Assembly (NCBI RefSeq): GCF_016461715.1
Contig: NZ_JAEMUI010000014.1
Span: forward strand, 62,001-126,000
Length of the DNA stretch: 64,000 nucleotides
Direction of reading: 5' to 3'
DNA from: Marinomonas spartinae
Lineage (GTDB): Bacteria; Pseudomonadota; Gammaproteobacteria; Pseudomonadales; Marinomonadaceae
Both the position numbers and the translations under genes were made by a program. Positions within the stretch are counted from its first letter, which is position 1, and each line of letters begins with the position of its first letter. Below the pieces are notes generated by a model, which was not told the origin of the DNA, did not search any database, and was given only the letters and a program-made list of their open reading frames with translations. Of this stretch, positions 39,577 to 49,160 are shown piece after piece.

Positions 39577-40278
39577 TTAACAAACACCAAGCTCACGGTT
39601 GACTTGTGTTAATACCGCAACCGGATCCGCTGCTTGAGTAATAGGTCGTCCCATTACTAAATAATGACTTCCCGCTGCCATGGCTTGCGTGGGGGTCATA
39701 ATGCGCTTTTGGTCTCCCTGCTCGGAACCCGCTGGACGAATGCCTGGTGTCACTAACACAAAGTCCTTGCCAAGCTCTGATGATAAGATAGAAGACTCTT
39801 GGGCTGAGCAAACCACACCATCCATACCGGACGACTGAGCCAGCCTTGCGAGACGTTTCACATGTTGCTCAGGCGTTAGATCAATCCCCACTTCGATTAA
39901 ATCAGACTGATCCATGCTAGTCAGGACAGTCACTGCAATCAGCAAGGTTTTATGATCCAATTTTTGCAAGGCATTGGCTGAGGCTTCCATCATACGGCGA
40001 CCACCAGAAGCATGGACGTTGACCATCCAAACCCCCGCTTTTGCTGCTACACACACGGCATTAGCCACGGTATTTGGAATATCGTGAAATTTCAGATCTA
40101 AGAAAATCTCAAACCCCAGTTTATGGAGTTCGTCTAAGATGGCAGGGCCTGCTGTGGTAAACAGTTCCTTGCCCACTTTCACTCGACATTGGCTTGGGTC
40201 GAGGCGTTTCGCCATCTCAAGAGATTGCGCCATGGTTGGGTAGTCTAGGGCAACCACTATCGGGGATTGGCAGCTCAT
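39577..40278 (-). CDS. pyrF: Orotidine 5'-phosphate decarboxylase
   Basis: A 233-residue TIM-barrel enzyme. VVALDYPTMAQSLEMAKRLD begins the barrel; the catalytic motif is FLDLKFHDIPNTVANAV (Asp-x-Lys-x-x-Asp-Ile); the phosphate site is LVTPGIRPAGSEQGDQKR and YLVMGRPITQA. It makes UMP from OMP, the last step of pyrimidine synthesis. It follows lapB on the same strand as in many gammaproteobacteria. Confidence 0.97.
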   Translation of the reverse strand: MSCQSPIVVALDYPTMAQSLEMAKRLDPSQCRVKVGKELFTTAGPAILDELHKLGFEIFLDLKFHDIPNTVANAVCVAAKAGVWMVNVHASGGRRMMEASANALQKLDHKTLLIAVTVLTSMDQSDLIEVGIDLTPEQHVKRLARLAQSSGMDGVVCSAQESSILSSELGKDFVLVTPGIRPAGSEQGDQKRIMTPTQAMAAGSHYLVMGRPITQAADPVAVLTQVNRELGVC

Positions 40279-40368
40279 TTATCATCCTCTTTTTTACGAC
40301 TAGATATTGGTTCAATGTCTGTTAATTGATTGGCGACAAACAGTAAAATCCGCCCATTTTTAATAAAA

Positions 40369-41547
40369 TTATTCGCCTTCCAAACCGTGTATGGGCTTTA
40401 CCGTCCCCCAGTTTTTACAACTAGGGCATTGCCAATGCAGTTGATAACCAGAAAAACCACATTGACGACATTGGTATTGCGGCTTGGAATTAGCAAGCTG
40501 GTCAATCAGCTCATACAATACTTCAAGGTGCTGTTGATTCTGCCCACGGGATAAATCCATTTGCAAGCTGATAAGCGCTTTAAAGCCTTTTACCGTGGGA
40601 TGGGAGCGCATTTGCTCAACCATAAACATTTCGGCATATTCTTTGTCGTCTACCATGTAATGTTCAGCCAATGCTAAGATAAGCGCCGCTGAAGGCTTTT
40701 TCTGGTTTTGCTCTTGTAGAAACTTCACAAAACCACTACTGCCCCACACCCGTTGATAACAATCTTTTAGCTTAGGGATCACCACAGAAATGTATTCCGC
40801 ATCCTGTTCAGCCACTTGCTTTAGCTCTTTAATGGCATCTCGGTAACGTCGCTGACTACTCAGTACATCAGCGGCTCCAATACTTGCCCGAACACAACTG
40901 GGGTCTACTCCCAAGGCTTGTTTATAATGTTGATAAGCTTCTTTTGGCTGATCTTTTTTAAACAACGTTTGCGCCATCTCACAATGAAAGTGCGCCAAGC
41001 GTTTGATTTCTTTTTTATTCGGCGAGTCTTTGACCAGTTCGGTACCAATTTGAATAGCCTTATCCCAGCTTTGCTCAAATTCGTATAGATCCACCAGCAG
41101 GGTTAAAATTTTGGGATGAAACTCACTTTTACGAGAGGCAGTTGCCATGTTGAGCAATAATCGACTGGCACGATCCAATAGACCCGCCGACATAAAATCA
41201 CTGGCCAGTTCTAATTGCACCATGCGCATTTCTCGCGACGATATTTCAGGACGCGCTAACAAACTTTGATGAACATTAATGGCTTTTTGTATCTCACCTT
41301 TTTTGCGAAACAAACTACCCAACGTTAAATGAATATCAAACGTATCGGAGTTAATTTCTAACGACTCAACAAACGCATCGATGGCTTCGGATTGCTGGTC
41401 ATTTAAAAGGTGATTCAGGCCTCGGAAATAATCAGGTGGAACGTTTTTCTTTTCACGCTTTGGCTTTTTCGCCGGATTTTTTCGCCCCATTGCCCAGCCG
41501 ATAAAAAGCGCGACAAATAGAACAATAAATAACCCAACTTCGGTCAA
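40369..41547 (-). CDS. lapB: Lipopolysaccharide assembly protein LapB (YciM)
   Basis: A 392-residue protein (E. coli 389). One N-terminal membrane helix (VGLFIVLFVALFIGWAMG), then about nine TPR repeats, then a C-terminal rubredoxin-like metal site (CRQCGFSGYQLHWQCPSC, two CxxC pairs). LapB directs FtsH to degrade LpxC and so balances LPS synthesis. It is preceded by lapA and followed by pyrF, the standard order. Confidence 0.96.
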   Translation of the reverse strand: MTEVGLFIVLFVALFIGWAMGRKNPAKKPKREKKNVPPDYFRGLNHLLNDQQSEAIDAFVESLEINSDTFDIHLTLGSLFRKKGEIQKAINVHQSLLARPEISSREMRMVQLELASDFMSAGLLDRASRLLLNMATASRKSEFHPKILTLLVDLYEFEQSWDKAIQIGTELVKDSPNKKEIKRLAHFHCEMAQTLFKKDQPKEAYQHYKQALGVDPSCVRASIGAADVLSSQRRYRDAIKELKQVAEQDAEYISVVIPKLKDCYQRVWGSSGFVKFLQEQNQKKPSAALILALAEHYMVDDKEYAEMFMVEQMRSHPTVKGFKALISLQMDLSRGQNQQHLEVLYELIDQLANSKPQYQCRQCGFSGYQLHWQCPSCKNWGTVKPIHGLEGE

Positions 41548-41552
41548 CGCCG

Positions 41553-41876
41553 CTACTCCTTCCCTGAAGACAATTCTTGGGTAATGGACGCTTTGCGTAA
41601 TTGATCCAATTCCTTAGTTGCCTTATCAAGGCGCTTGCTCAGCAAACGAACCTGACGCTCTGAACGTAAATAACTAATCGAACTTACCAACAAGGCAACA
41701 CAAGCCCCAAAAGAGAAAGATAAAATCGAATAAAGCGCAACACTCAACTCTGGCCCTTGCCAAAAAACAAGGTCAAGGCGAATAAGCTGTGGATTTCGGA
41801 TGGCAAAAAACACACCGACAGCCAGAAAAAAGACAATCAGAATGATTAATACAACCCTTTTCAGCCATTTAAGCAT
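41553..41876 (-). CDS. lapA: Lipopolysaccharide assembly protein LapA domain (DUF1049)
   Basis: A 107-residue inner-membrane protein with two membrane segments (VVLIILIVFFLAVGVFFAIR and LYSILSFSFGACVALLVSSI) and a charged C-terminal coil. It stops 5 nt before lapB starts. LapA-LapB act together on LPS export or LpxC control. Confidence 0.93.
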   Translation of the reverse strand: MLKWLKRVVLIILIVFFLAVGVFFAIRNPQLIRLDLVFWQGPELSVALYSILSFSFGACVALLVSSISYLRSERQVRLLSKRLDKATKELDQLRKASITQELSSGKE

Positions 41877-41951
41877 AAAGCAACCTACTAAATTAGAATG
41901 GCGACATTATGCCGTCATAGCTAAGAAAATTCGAGGTATAAAGATGTAAAT

Positions 41952-42257
41952 TTAGTTGAGTTCGTTAACACCATCATCCGGGGAGTTTACCAACTCTCGC
42001 AATTCTTTTCCCGGTTTAAAGTGAGGGACATACTTAGCAGATAACTCAACAGACTCTCCAGTCTTCGGGTTTCGACCTATTCGAGGTGCACGGTAGTGCA
42101 AGGAAAAACTACCAAAACCTCTGATCTCGATGCGCTCACCATTCGCCAAAGAATCGGACATATGATCAAGCATAGTTTTAATGGCTTGCTCTACATCCTT
42201 CACTGGCAAATGTGATTGCTGATCGATTAACAACTCTATCAGCTCAGATTTCGTCAT
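41952..42257 (-). CDS. ihfB: Integration host factor beta subunit
   Basis: A 101-residue protein (E. coli 94). [20 protein letters not shown], then the DNA-contact arm [20 protein letters not shown] and the end [16 protein letters not shown] match IHF-beta. It bends DNA at consensus sites and helps phage integration and CRISPR adaptation. It lies upstream of lapA as usual. Confidence 0.96.
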   Translation of the reverse strand: MTKSELIELLIDQQSHLPVKDVEQAIKTMLDHMSDSLANGERIEIRGFGSFSLHYRAPRIGRNPKTGESVELSAKYVPHFKPGKELRELVNSPDDGVNELN

Positions 42258-42479
42258 TCTCGTCTCCGCGACTATATTTTGATCACATAGTAAGACTAGC
42301 TAAATTTAGAAAGAAAGCAATCACTTAAAGAGATCAAAGGGCAATTAATGCGCTTTTTTTGCAATATTGGGCAAATATTTATCGAGTCTGGGGATTTGAT
42401 AACTGGCATCCTACATAGTGAGCTTTTATAATGCCGGACATAGTTACAACCATTTTTACAACCATTGGAAGATAAAACA

Positions 42480-43010
42480 ATGAGCTACAATACAATTCCT
42501 GCGGGCAAAGATGCCCCAAATGACATCAATGTGATCGTCGAAATTCCTGCTCAAAGCACACCTGTAAAATACGAAGTGGACCACGATATGGACGCTTTGG
42601 TGGTAGACCGCTTTATGACGGCACCTATGTTTTACCCAGCCAACTATGGCTATATCAACAACACCTTGTCAGATGATGGCGACCCAGTTGACGTGTTGGT
42701 TATCACTCCTTACCCAGTGGTAGCAGGTTCTGTTATTCGCTGCCGTCCAGTTGGTGTGCTAAACATGTCTGACGAAGCAGGTATGGATGCTAAATTGGTT
42801 GCGGTTCCTCACGAGAAACTAAGCAAAGAGTACGGTCATATCCAAGACGTACAAGACATTCCTCAACTGCTTCGCGACCAAATCGAACATTTCTTCGAAA
42901 ACTACAAAACCCTTGAAAAAGGCAAGTGGGTAAAAGTTGAAGGTTGGGCTGGCATCGAAGAAGCGAAAAAAGCCATTGTTGAAGGCATCGAAGCGTTTAA
43001 CGCTAAGTAA
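42480..43010 (+). CDS. ppa: Inorganic pyrophosphatase
   Basis: A 176-residue protein (E. coli 176). ATG 42480 is chosen ([20 protein letters not shown]), matching the E. coli start; GGAAGA lies upstream. Signature [16 protein letters not shown] carries the metal-binding Asp residues, and YGYINNTL precedes it. It hydrolyses pyrophosphate to two phosphates. A terminator follows. Confidence 0.98.
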   Translation: MSYNTIPAGKDAPNDINVIVEIPAQSTPVKYEVDHDMDALVVDRFMTAPMFYPANYGYINNTLSDDGDPVDVLVITPYPVVAGSVIRCRPVGVLNMSDEAGMDAKLVAVPHEKLSKEYGHIQDVQDIPQLLRDQIEHFFENYKTLEKGKWVKVEGWAGIEEAKKAIVEGIEAFNAK

Positions 43011-43033
43011 TTTGCTTTTACAATGCTAAAACA

Positions 43034-43061
43034 AAAAAACCGATCTCAAGATCGGTTTTTT
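43034..43061 (+). terminator. ppa terminator
   Basis: AAAAAACCGATC / GATCGGTTTTTT, 12 bp, loop of 4 nt. It can act in both directions. Confidence 0.9.
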
Positions 43062-43144
43062 TATGCTCAGTGCTTACGCTTCATTAGGTCTCAACACACA
43101 ACATGACAAAGACATAGCCCATCAGGGTGTGCAAAAAAGCCGTA

Positions 43145-44149
<1,005 letters not shown>

Positions 44150-44232
44150 TCATGTGACGAATTCTAACCAATATAGAACAAAACTATTAGCAAAAATTGT
44201 TAATAACTAACATAGGGGCGTTCTATGTGTTT

Positions 44233-44976
44233 TCAAGATTGGCATGTCTGGCATTGCGGATCTTTTGTCAATCGCATTTCACGCCAGTGCCCTGCAAAAC
44301 CATCGAATATCTTCAATAAACCATGCTCAACACGGCCACAACCACTGGCTATTTTTAGTGCATCCAAGGCTTGCAGCACCCCAAGGGAACCAACTACAGG
44401 GCCAATTACTCCACTTTGACTACAATTGAGCTGGGCGTCTGACATATCTGGATACAAGCACTCATAGCAAGGAAACTTGTTCTGATGGTATAAAAAACTC
44501 ACTAACTGCCCTTCCCAGCGAATCGCCGCGGCGCTCACTAGTGGTTTTTTAGCGGCTAAACAAGCACGGTGAATGGCCTGTCGTGCAGTGTAATTATCCG
44601 TACAATCCAGTACCACATTGGCCCGTTCAATCGCTTGATGTAACGGTTCACCTTCCAAGCGATCGGGTAAAACGGTAAGCGTCACATCAGTATTTTTCGC
44701 CGCCAACTGAGCCTTGGCTGCCGCCGCCTTGTTTAACCCTAGTTGCGTATCAGCATAGAGTACCTGACGAGGCAAATTGCTGGACTCAAGCGTATCGCCA
44801 TCCGCTAATATCAATTCTTTGACACCGGCACTGGCCAAATAGGTAGCTGCAATGTTCCCCAATCCACCAAGACCAATCACTAAAATGGTCGATTCAAAAA
44901 GAGCCATCTGCCCTTCCACGTCAAAATTGCTCAATAGTAACTGTCGACTGTAGCGTTCAAGCTGAGATTCGTTCAT
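44233..44976 (-). CDS. moeB: Molybdopterin-synthase adenylyltransferase MoeB (ThiF/HesA family)
   Basis: A 247-residue protein from ATG 44976 (MNESQLERYSRQLLLSNFDV), with AAGGGA upstream. The nucleotide motif is ILVIGLGGLGNIAATYLASA; the Cys pairs CYECLYPD and CQTC bind zinc; CTDNYTARQAIHRAC is the conserved catalytic-arm region. It adenylates the C-terminal Gly of MoaD (or ThiS, by the closely related ThiF). Divergent from gsk with 54 bp between starts. Confidence 0.88.
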   Translation of the reverse strand: MNESQLERYSRQLLLSNFDVEGQMALFESTILVIGLGGLGNIAATYLASAGVKELILADGDTLESSNLPRQVLYADTQLGLNKAAAAKAQLAAKNTDVTLTVLPDRLEGEPLHQAIERANVVLDCTDNYTARQAIHRACLAAKKPLVSAAAIRWEGQLVSFLYHQNKFPCYECLYPDMSDAQLNCSQSGVIGPVVGSLGVLQALDALKIASGCGRVEHGLLKIFDGFAGHWREMRLTKDPQCQTCQS

Positions 44977-45030
44977 TTTTCCCTTACTCTTTGCTAAAAT
45001 TATGGGCTTATTTAACCATCGGACACCTAA

Positions 45031-46329
45031 ATGAAATTTCCTGGCAGACGCAAGATCAAACACTACTTTCCCGTTTCTGAAACCAAACCCGTCTTGCCTA
45101 CTTCCGAGGTGCGTCCCGACAAAGATACCTATATTGTCGGGCTAGATGAAACCATTGTCGACGTTATTGCCAATGTTACAGACGAATTCCTAGACAAATT
45201 TAATATCCACAAGGGATTATCCAACCTTGTGGATGAAAAAACGGCAACGGCTATCTACCACGAGTTGACTGAAAAGAAATGCATTTCAGATCATTTTGCT
45301 GGCGGCACCATCGGCAACACCATTCACAACTACTCGGTCCTTGCGGATGATAAGTCTGTCTTATTAGGCGTGATGTCATCCAATATCAAACTTGGCTCTC
45401 CCGCCTACCATTATATTTGTCATACCAGCAGCAAAGTAGACATGAACCATCTTCAAGGCGTGCCTGGCAACATTGGTGGCGGTATTACCTTGATTACCCC
45501 AGATGGAGAACGCACCTTCGCGATAGCTCCTGGTGATATGGATGAGCTAGACGCAGACCATATCCCTGAGCAAATTATTGCAGGGGCGGCGGCCTTTGTG
45601 AGCTGTGCTTACCCTCTACGTCATGATGGCAAGCCCATTAAACAAGCCATGTTAACCGCCTTAGAGTATGCCCATCGTCACCATATACCCACCGTGCTAA
45701 CCTTAGGGACGAAGCATGTGGTGGTCGATCATCACGATGAACTGCTTGAGATCATCAAAAAGTACGTTAATGTTCTTGCCATGAATGAATTAGAAGCGGA
45801 AGCCCTCACCGGCTTTTCTGATCCGCTCAAAGCCGCTGATGCGATTCTGGATTACGTCGATATTGTCTTGCTCACAGCGGGACCTGAGGGTTTATATCTA
45901 TGTGGTCATACAGAAAGCGATTTGAAGCGCGAAACCACTAACCCCATAAAATCTGGCAGCATAGCGGATTTTAATCGCTGGGAATTCAGCCGTCCGATGC
46001 CGTTAAAAGCCTGTAAGAACCCAGTTAAGGTCTTTTCACACATTGACCCATACATGGGTGGGCCCGAAAAAATACGTAACACTAACGGCGCAGGAGACGG
46101 CGCGTTATCTGCCTTATTGCACGATATCTCAGCCAATCATTTCCATCGAGAAACCTTGCCCAATTCCAGCAAACACACCGCGCCCTTCTTAGCGTATTCA
46201 TCGTTTGCGCAAATTTGTAAATATTCCAACCGAGTCAGCTATGAGATTTTGGCGCAAAACGCGCCGCGCTTATCACGTGGTTTACCAGAAAGAGAAGACA
46301 GCTTAGAAGAAGCCTATTGGGAACGTTAA
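45031..46329 (+). CDS. gsk: Inosine-guanosine kinase
   Basis: A 432-residue PfkB-fold kinase (E. coli Gsk: 434). MKFPGRRKIKHYFPVSETKP; VGLDETIVDVIANVTDEFLD; substrate motif HFAGGTIGNTIHNYSVLADD; anion hole and catalytic base in NTNGAGDGALSALLHDIS. It phosphorylates inosine and guanosine in purine salvage. The stop codon lies in the loop of a long hairpin. Confidence 0.95.
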   Translation: MKFPGRRKIKHYFPVSETKPVLPTSEVRPDKDTYIVGLDETIVDVIANVTDEFLDKFNIHKGLSNLVDEKTATAIYHELTEKKCISDHFAGGTIGNTIHNYSVLADDKSVLLGVMSSNIKLGSPAYHYICHTSSKVDMNHLQGVPGNIGGGITLITPDGERTFAIAPGDMDELDADHIPEQIIAGAAAFVSCAYPLRHDGKPIKQAMLTALEYAHRHHIPTVLTLGTKHVVVDHHDELLEIIKKYVNVLAMNELEAEALTGFSDPLKAADAILDYVDIVLLTAGPEGLYLCGHTESDLKRETTNPIKSGSIADFNRWEFSRPMPLKACKNPVKVFSHIDPYMGGPEKIRNTNGAGDGALSALLHDISANHFHRETLPNSSKHTAPFLAYSSFAQICKYSNRVSYEILAQNAPRLSRGLPEREDSLEEAYWER

Positions 46330-46346
46330 GTCGTTCCCAATAGGCT
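46311..46346 (+). repeat. Perfect 15-bp inverted repeat enclosing the gsk stop codon
   Basis: AGCCTATTGGGAACG and its exact complement flank a 6-nt loop (46326-46331) containing TAA. No T tract follows, so it is not a normal terminator; it might protect the mRNA 3' end. Confidence 0.75.
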
Positions 46347-46428
46347 ATGTGAACACATATAGAATCGATGTGATCGAATAAAGCGAACGCGGAAAACGGT
46401 ACCACTCACATAAACGTCTGACATAAAA

Positions 46429-46453
46429 AAACCATGCTTGGTCAGCATGGTTT
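46429..46453. terminator. Bidirectional terminator between gsk and cheW
   Basis: AAACCATGCT / AGCATGGTTT, 10 bp, loop of 5 nt, T7 on the minus strand and outer GACATA/TATGTC arms. It ends the cheW transcript and perhaps gsk. Confidence 0.8.
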
Positions 46454-46500
46454 CTATGTCACGCAATATGACGTGAACTCTGTGTCTAACCGCTGTGTTA

Positions 46501-47010
46501 TTACATGGCTTCGATGCCAAGGGCATCATTGCGTTCAAACATACGATCCAATTCCAGCAAGATCACCAATTCTTCATCTTTTTGGTAAACCCCCTGAATA
46601 AACATTAAGGCTTCATCGTTACCCACACTTGGGCTTTGCTCGATTTCCCCTTGGTATAAATAAAAGACTTCTTGAACGGCATCCACCAGAAGACCAATCT
46701 GCTCACCATCGTGTTCAACGATAATAATACGCGTGTCATCTGTAATGGTACATTCTGGCAAACTGAAACGAACACGGGTATCAACCACCGTTACAACGTT
46801 ACCACGTAAATTCACAATACCAAGTACATAGGAGGGTGCGCCTGGTACCGGTGCAATTTCACTGTAACGAAGTACTTCTTTAATCTGCATGACGTTAATA
46901 CCATAGGTCTCGTCAATAAGCTTAAAGGTAAGGTACTGTAGTAATTCCCCTTTCTTTCCTTCCACTGCAATGTTTTTGCCGGACTCTTTAATAGGCGCTA
47001 ATTCAGACAT
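46501..47010 (-). CDS. cheW: Chemotaxis coupling protein CheW
   Basis: A 169-residue protein (E. coli 167). KGELLQYLTFKLIDETYGIN, then IKEVLRYSEIAPVPGAPSYV, VLGIVNLRGNVVTVVDTRVR and IGLLVDAVQEVFYL follow the CheW fold. It links CheA to receptors. It stands alone here, away from other chemotaxis genes. Confidence 0.95.
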   Translation of the reverse strand: MSELAPIKESGKNIAVEGKKGELLQYLTFKLIDETYGINVMQIKEVLRYSEIAPVPGAPSYVLGIVNLRGNVVTVVDTRVRFSLPECTITDDTRIIIVEHDGEQIGLLVDAVQEVFYLYQGEIEQSPSVGNDEALMFIQGVYQKDEELVILLELDRMFERNDALGIEAM

Positions 47011-47125
47011 GGCTCACATCCATATACAATTAAATTAAGATAGTAAACGAAACAACCGATATGACCAGTTTAGACACATCGGCTGAGGTTTTCGTGCAGA
47101 TTCATGTAACAATTGGTTATCTTGT

Positions 47126-47995
47126 TTAGTGATCTTGTTGGATACCAACAATCGTCCAATTGCTTTTCGCATCTGACATGTTTTTTTCTAAGTGCCAAAT
47201 TTCATTAGTATCAGAGGTTTCATCGCCTTCTTTAATCCAGCCGGTAAACCTCAAGGAAATAGAAGCTACAGAGCCGATGATTTCGCCACGAACCAACTCT
47301 ACCATCAAAGAAACGACCTCTGTACGAGGTTTGTTATCGCCGTATTTAGCCCTTTCTTTAACCAACATGTTGTAAATTTCAGGGCTGACATAATCCAGTA
47401 TTGTATTGAAGTTATTATCATCCCACGCTTTTTGTAAAATAATATAGTGGTTTTTGGCTTCTGCCACAAACGCCTGTTCATTAAAACCTGGTGGCAATTG
47501 GATCTCTGGTTCACCAGAAAAGCCTGCCCCCATAGCACCAGGGCCTGGTTGAACGCCATCTTGTGAGCCATTATAGGCATCACGGTACATGCCGTTGCCT
47601 GCTGATTCTTGTGCAGCACGACGTTTGGGCGCAATAAAAAACTTGTAAATCAAAAAGCCGATCAAGGCAAACAGCAGAATATCGCCAAAGGAGATGCCGT
47701 GAAAGGCGCCGCCGAAGATAGACGCAAACAAACCACCTACCAATAAACCGCCTAACAAGCCACCACCAAGGCCACCTAAAAAGCCACCGCGTTTACCTTG
47801 TTGGGTATTGCTGGTTGATTTGTTACTGCTAAAGGCTCCGTCTGAATTTTTACTACTTTTAAATTTAGAACTGGAAAAGCTTTTACCAAAACTTCCCCCG
47901 CCACCAAATTTTTTGGCATTTGCGTCGGCGCTAAAGCCACCGACGCCTAATGCCAGAACAAATGCCATCAATAAGGCATATACAGATGTTTTCAT
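47126..47995 (-). CDS. Tim44-domain membrane protein
   Basis: A 289-residue protein with a signal peptide (VYALLMAFVLALGVGGFSAD), a Gly/Ser/Lys-rich part (GGGSFGKSFSSSKFKSSKNS), a Gly-rich hydrophobic segment (GGFLGGLGGGLLGGLLVGGL) and a membrane helix (SFGDILLFALIGFLIYKFFI). Residues ~170-289 are a Tim44-like domain (FVAEAKNHYIILQKAWDDNN). Related bacterial proteins are of unsettled function. It lies 13 nt downstream of trpS, so may share its transcript. Confidence 0.88.
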   Translation of the reverse strand: MKTSVYALLMAFVLALGVGGFSADANAKKFGGGGSFGKSFSSSKFKSSKNSDGAFSSNKSTSNTQQGKRGGFLGGLGGGLLGGLLVGGLFASIFGGAFHGISFGDILLFALIGFLIYKFFIAPKRRAAQESAGNGMYRDAYNGSQDGVQPGPGAMGAGFSGEPEIQLPPGFNEQAFVAEAKNHYIILQKAWDDNNFNTILDYVSPEIYNMLVKERAKYGDNKPRTEVVSLMVELVRGEIIGSVASISLRFTGWIKEGDETSDTNEIWHLEKNMSDAKSNWTIVGIQQDH

Positions 47996-48008
47996 GGAAC
48001 TTCTCCGG

Positions 48009-49016
48009 TTATTTAAAATTCACTAAACCAACGGCATTTCGCAAATCGGCGATACGCTTGCGTGCATGGACACGCGCCTTCTCTCCACCCGCTTGCAACA
48101 CTTGCTCTACGTGAGCAGGGTTTGCCATCAGCTCTAAATACTTTTCACGCGGTTCAGCCAATTGATCATTCACAAGCTTAAACAACTCTTTCTTCGCTTC
48201 GCCCCACGCAATCCCTTCCGCAAAATGCTTACGCATTTGCTCTGTTTGTTCAGGGGTCGCGAAGGCCTTATAAATATCAAACACCGTCGAGTCGTTTGGA
48301 TCTTTTGGCTCACCAGGCATTAATAAATTCGTTTTGATTTTATTAATGCCTTTTTGTAATTTTTTCTCTGTTTCAAACAGTGGAATCGTATTGTTATAAC
48401 TCTTACTCATTTTGCGGCCATCCAAACCTTTTAGTATGGACCCTTCTTCGCCCACTACCGCTTCAGGCAACACAAAATGCTCACCAAATAAATGATTAAA
48501 ACGTCCTGCAATATCACGAGCCATTTCAATATGTTGGATTTGGTCACGCCCCACTGGCACTTTATTGGCATTAAAGGCCAAAATATCGGCCGCCATAAGT
48601 ATAGGATAGCAGAACAATCCCATTGTGATACCAAAGTCAGGATCTTGATTATCTGCTGCGTTTGCATCCACCGCGCCTTTATAAGCGTGAGCGCGATTCA
48701 TCAAGCCTTTCGCCGTAACACAAGTGAGTAGCCAATTCAGTTCGGCAATTTCTGGCACATCGGATTGGCGGTAAAACGTTACCTTCTCTGGGTCCAAACC
48801 GCATGCTAGCCAAGTAGCGGCAATTTCTTGGCGAGATTGCTGAACACGTGCTGGATCCTGACACTTAATCAAAGCGTGATAGTCAGCCAAAAAAAAGTAA
48901 GCATCGGTGTCTTCTTGACGGCTTGCTTCAATCGCAGGTCGGATAGCACCAACATAGTTACCTAGGTGTGGAGTGCCGGAAGTTGTGATACCTGTTAAAA
49001 CGATTTCTTTTGCCAT
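48009..49016 (-). CDS. trpS: Tryptophanyl-tRNA synthetase
   Basis: A 335-residue class I synthetase (E. coli 334). HIGH-like motif is [22 protein letters not shown] motif is [30 protein letters not shown] site appears as [17 protein letters not shown]. It charges tRNA-Trp. The end VGLVNFK is typical. Confidence 0.97.
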   Translation of the reverse strand: MAKEIVLTGITTSGTPHLGNYVGAIRPAIEASRQEDTDAYFFLADYHALIKCQDPARVQQSRQEIAATWLACGLDPEKVTFYRQSDVPEIAELNWLLTCVTAKGLMNRAHAYKGAVDANAADNQDPDFGITMGLFCYPILMAADILAFNANKVPVGRDQIQHIEMARDIAGRFNHLFGEHFVLPEAVVGEEGSILKGLDGRKMSKSYNNTIPLFETEKKLQKGINKIKTNLLMPGEPKDPNDSTVFDIYKAFATPEQTEQMRKHFAEGIAWGEAKKELFKLVNDQLAEPREKYLELMANPAHVEQVLQAGGEKARVHARKRIADLRNAVGLVNFK

Positions 49017-49160
49017 TGTTCCTACTCAATCATGTTAAAAATTGCGCTAACCCTATCATAAAAAGGTGATATCAAGAACGTTAGCGCTCAATCTCAAACT
49101 CGGTTATACACGCCTAAAACCGAGGACATTAACCAGATAATGGAGTTGTTTTTTCCAATA

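Noticed and set aside
46326..46538. Short minus-strand frame between gsk and cheW
   Set aside because: It spans a terminator and the gsk hairpin, and overlaps the end of cheW; no ribosome site.
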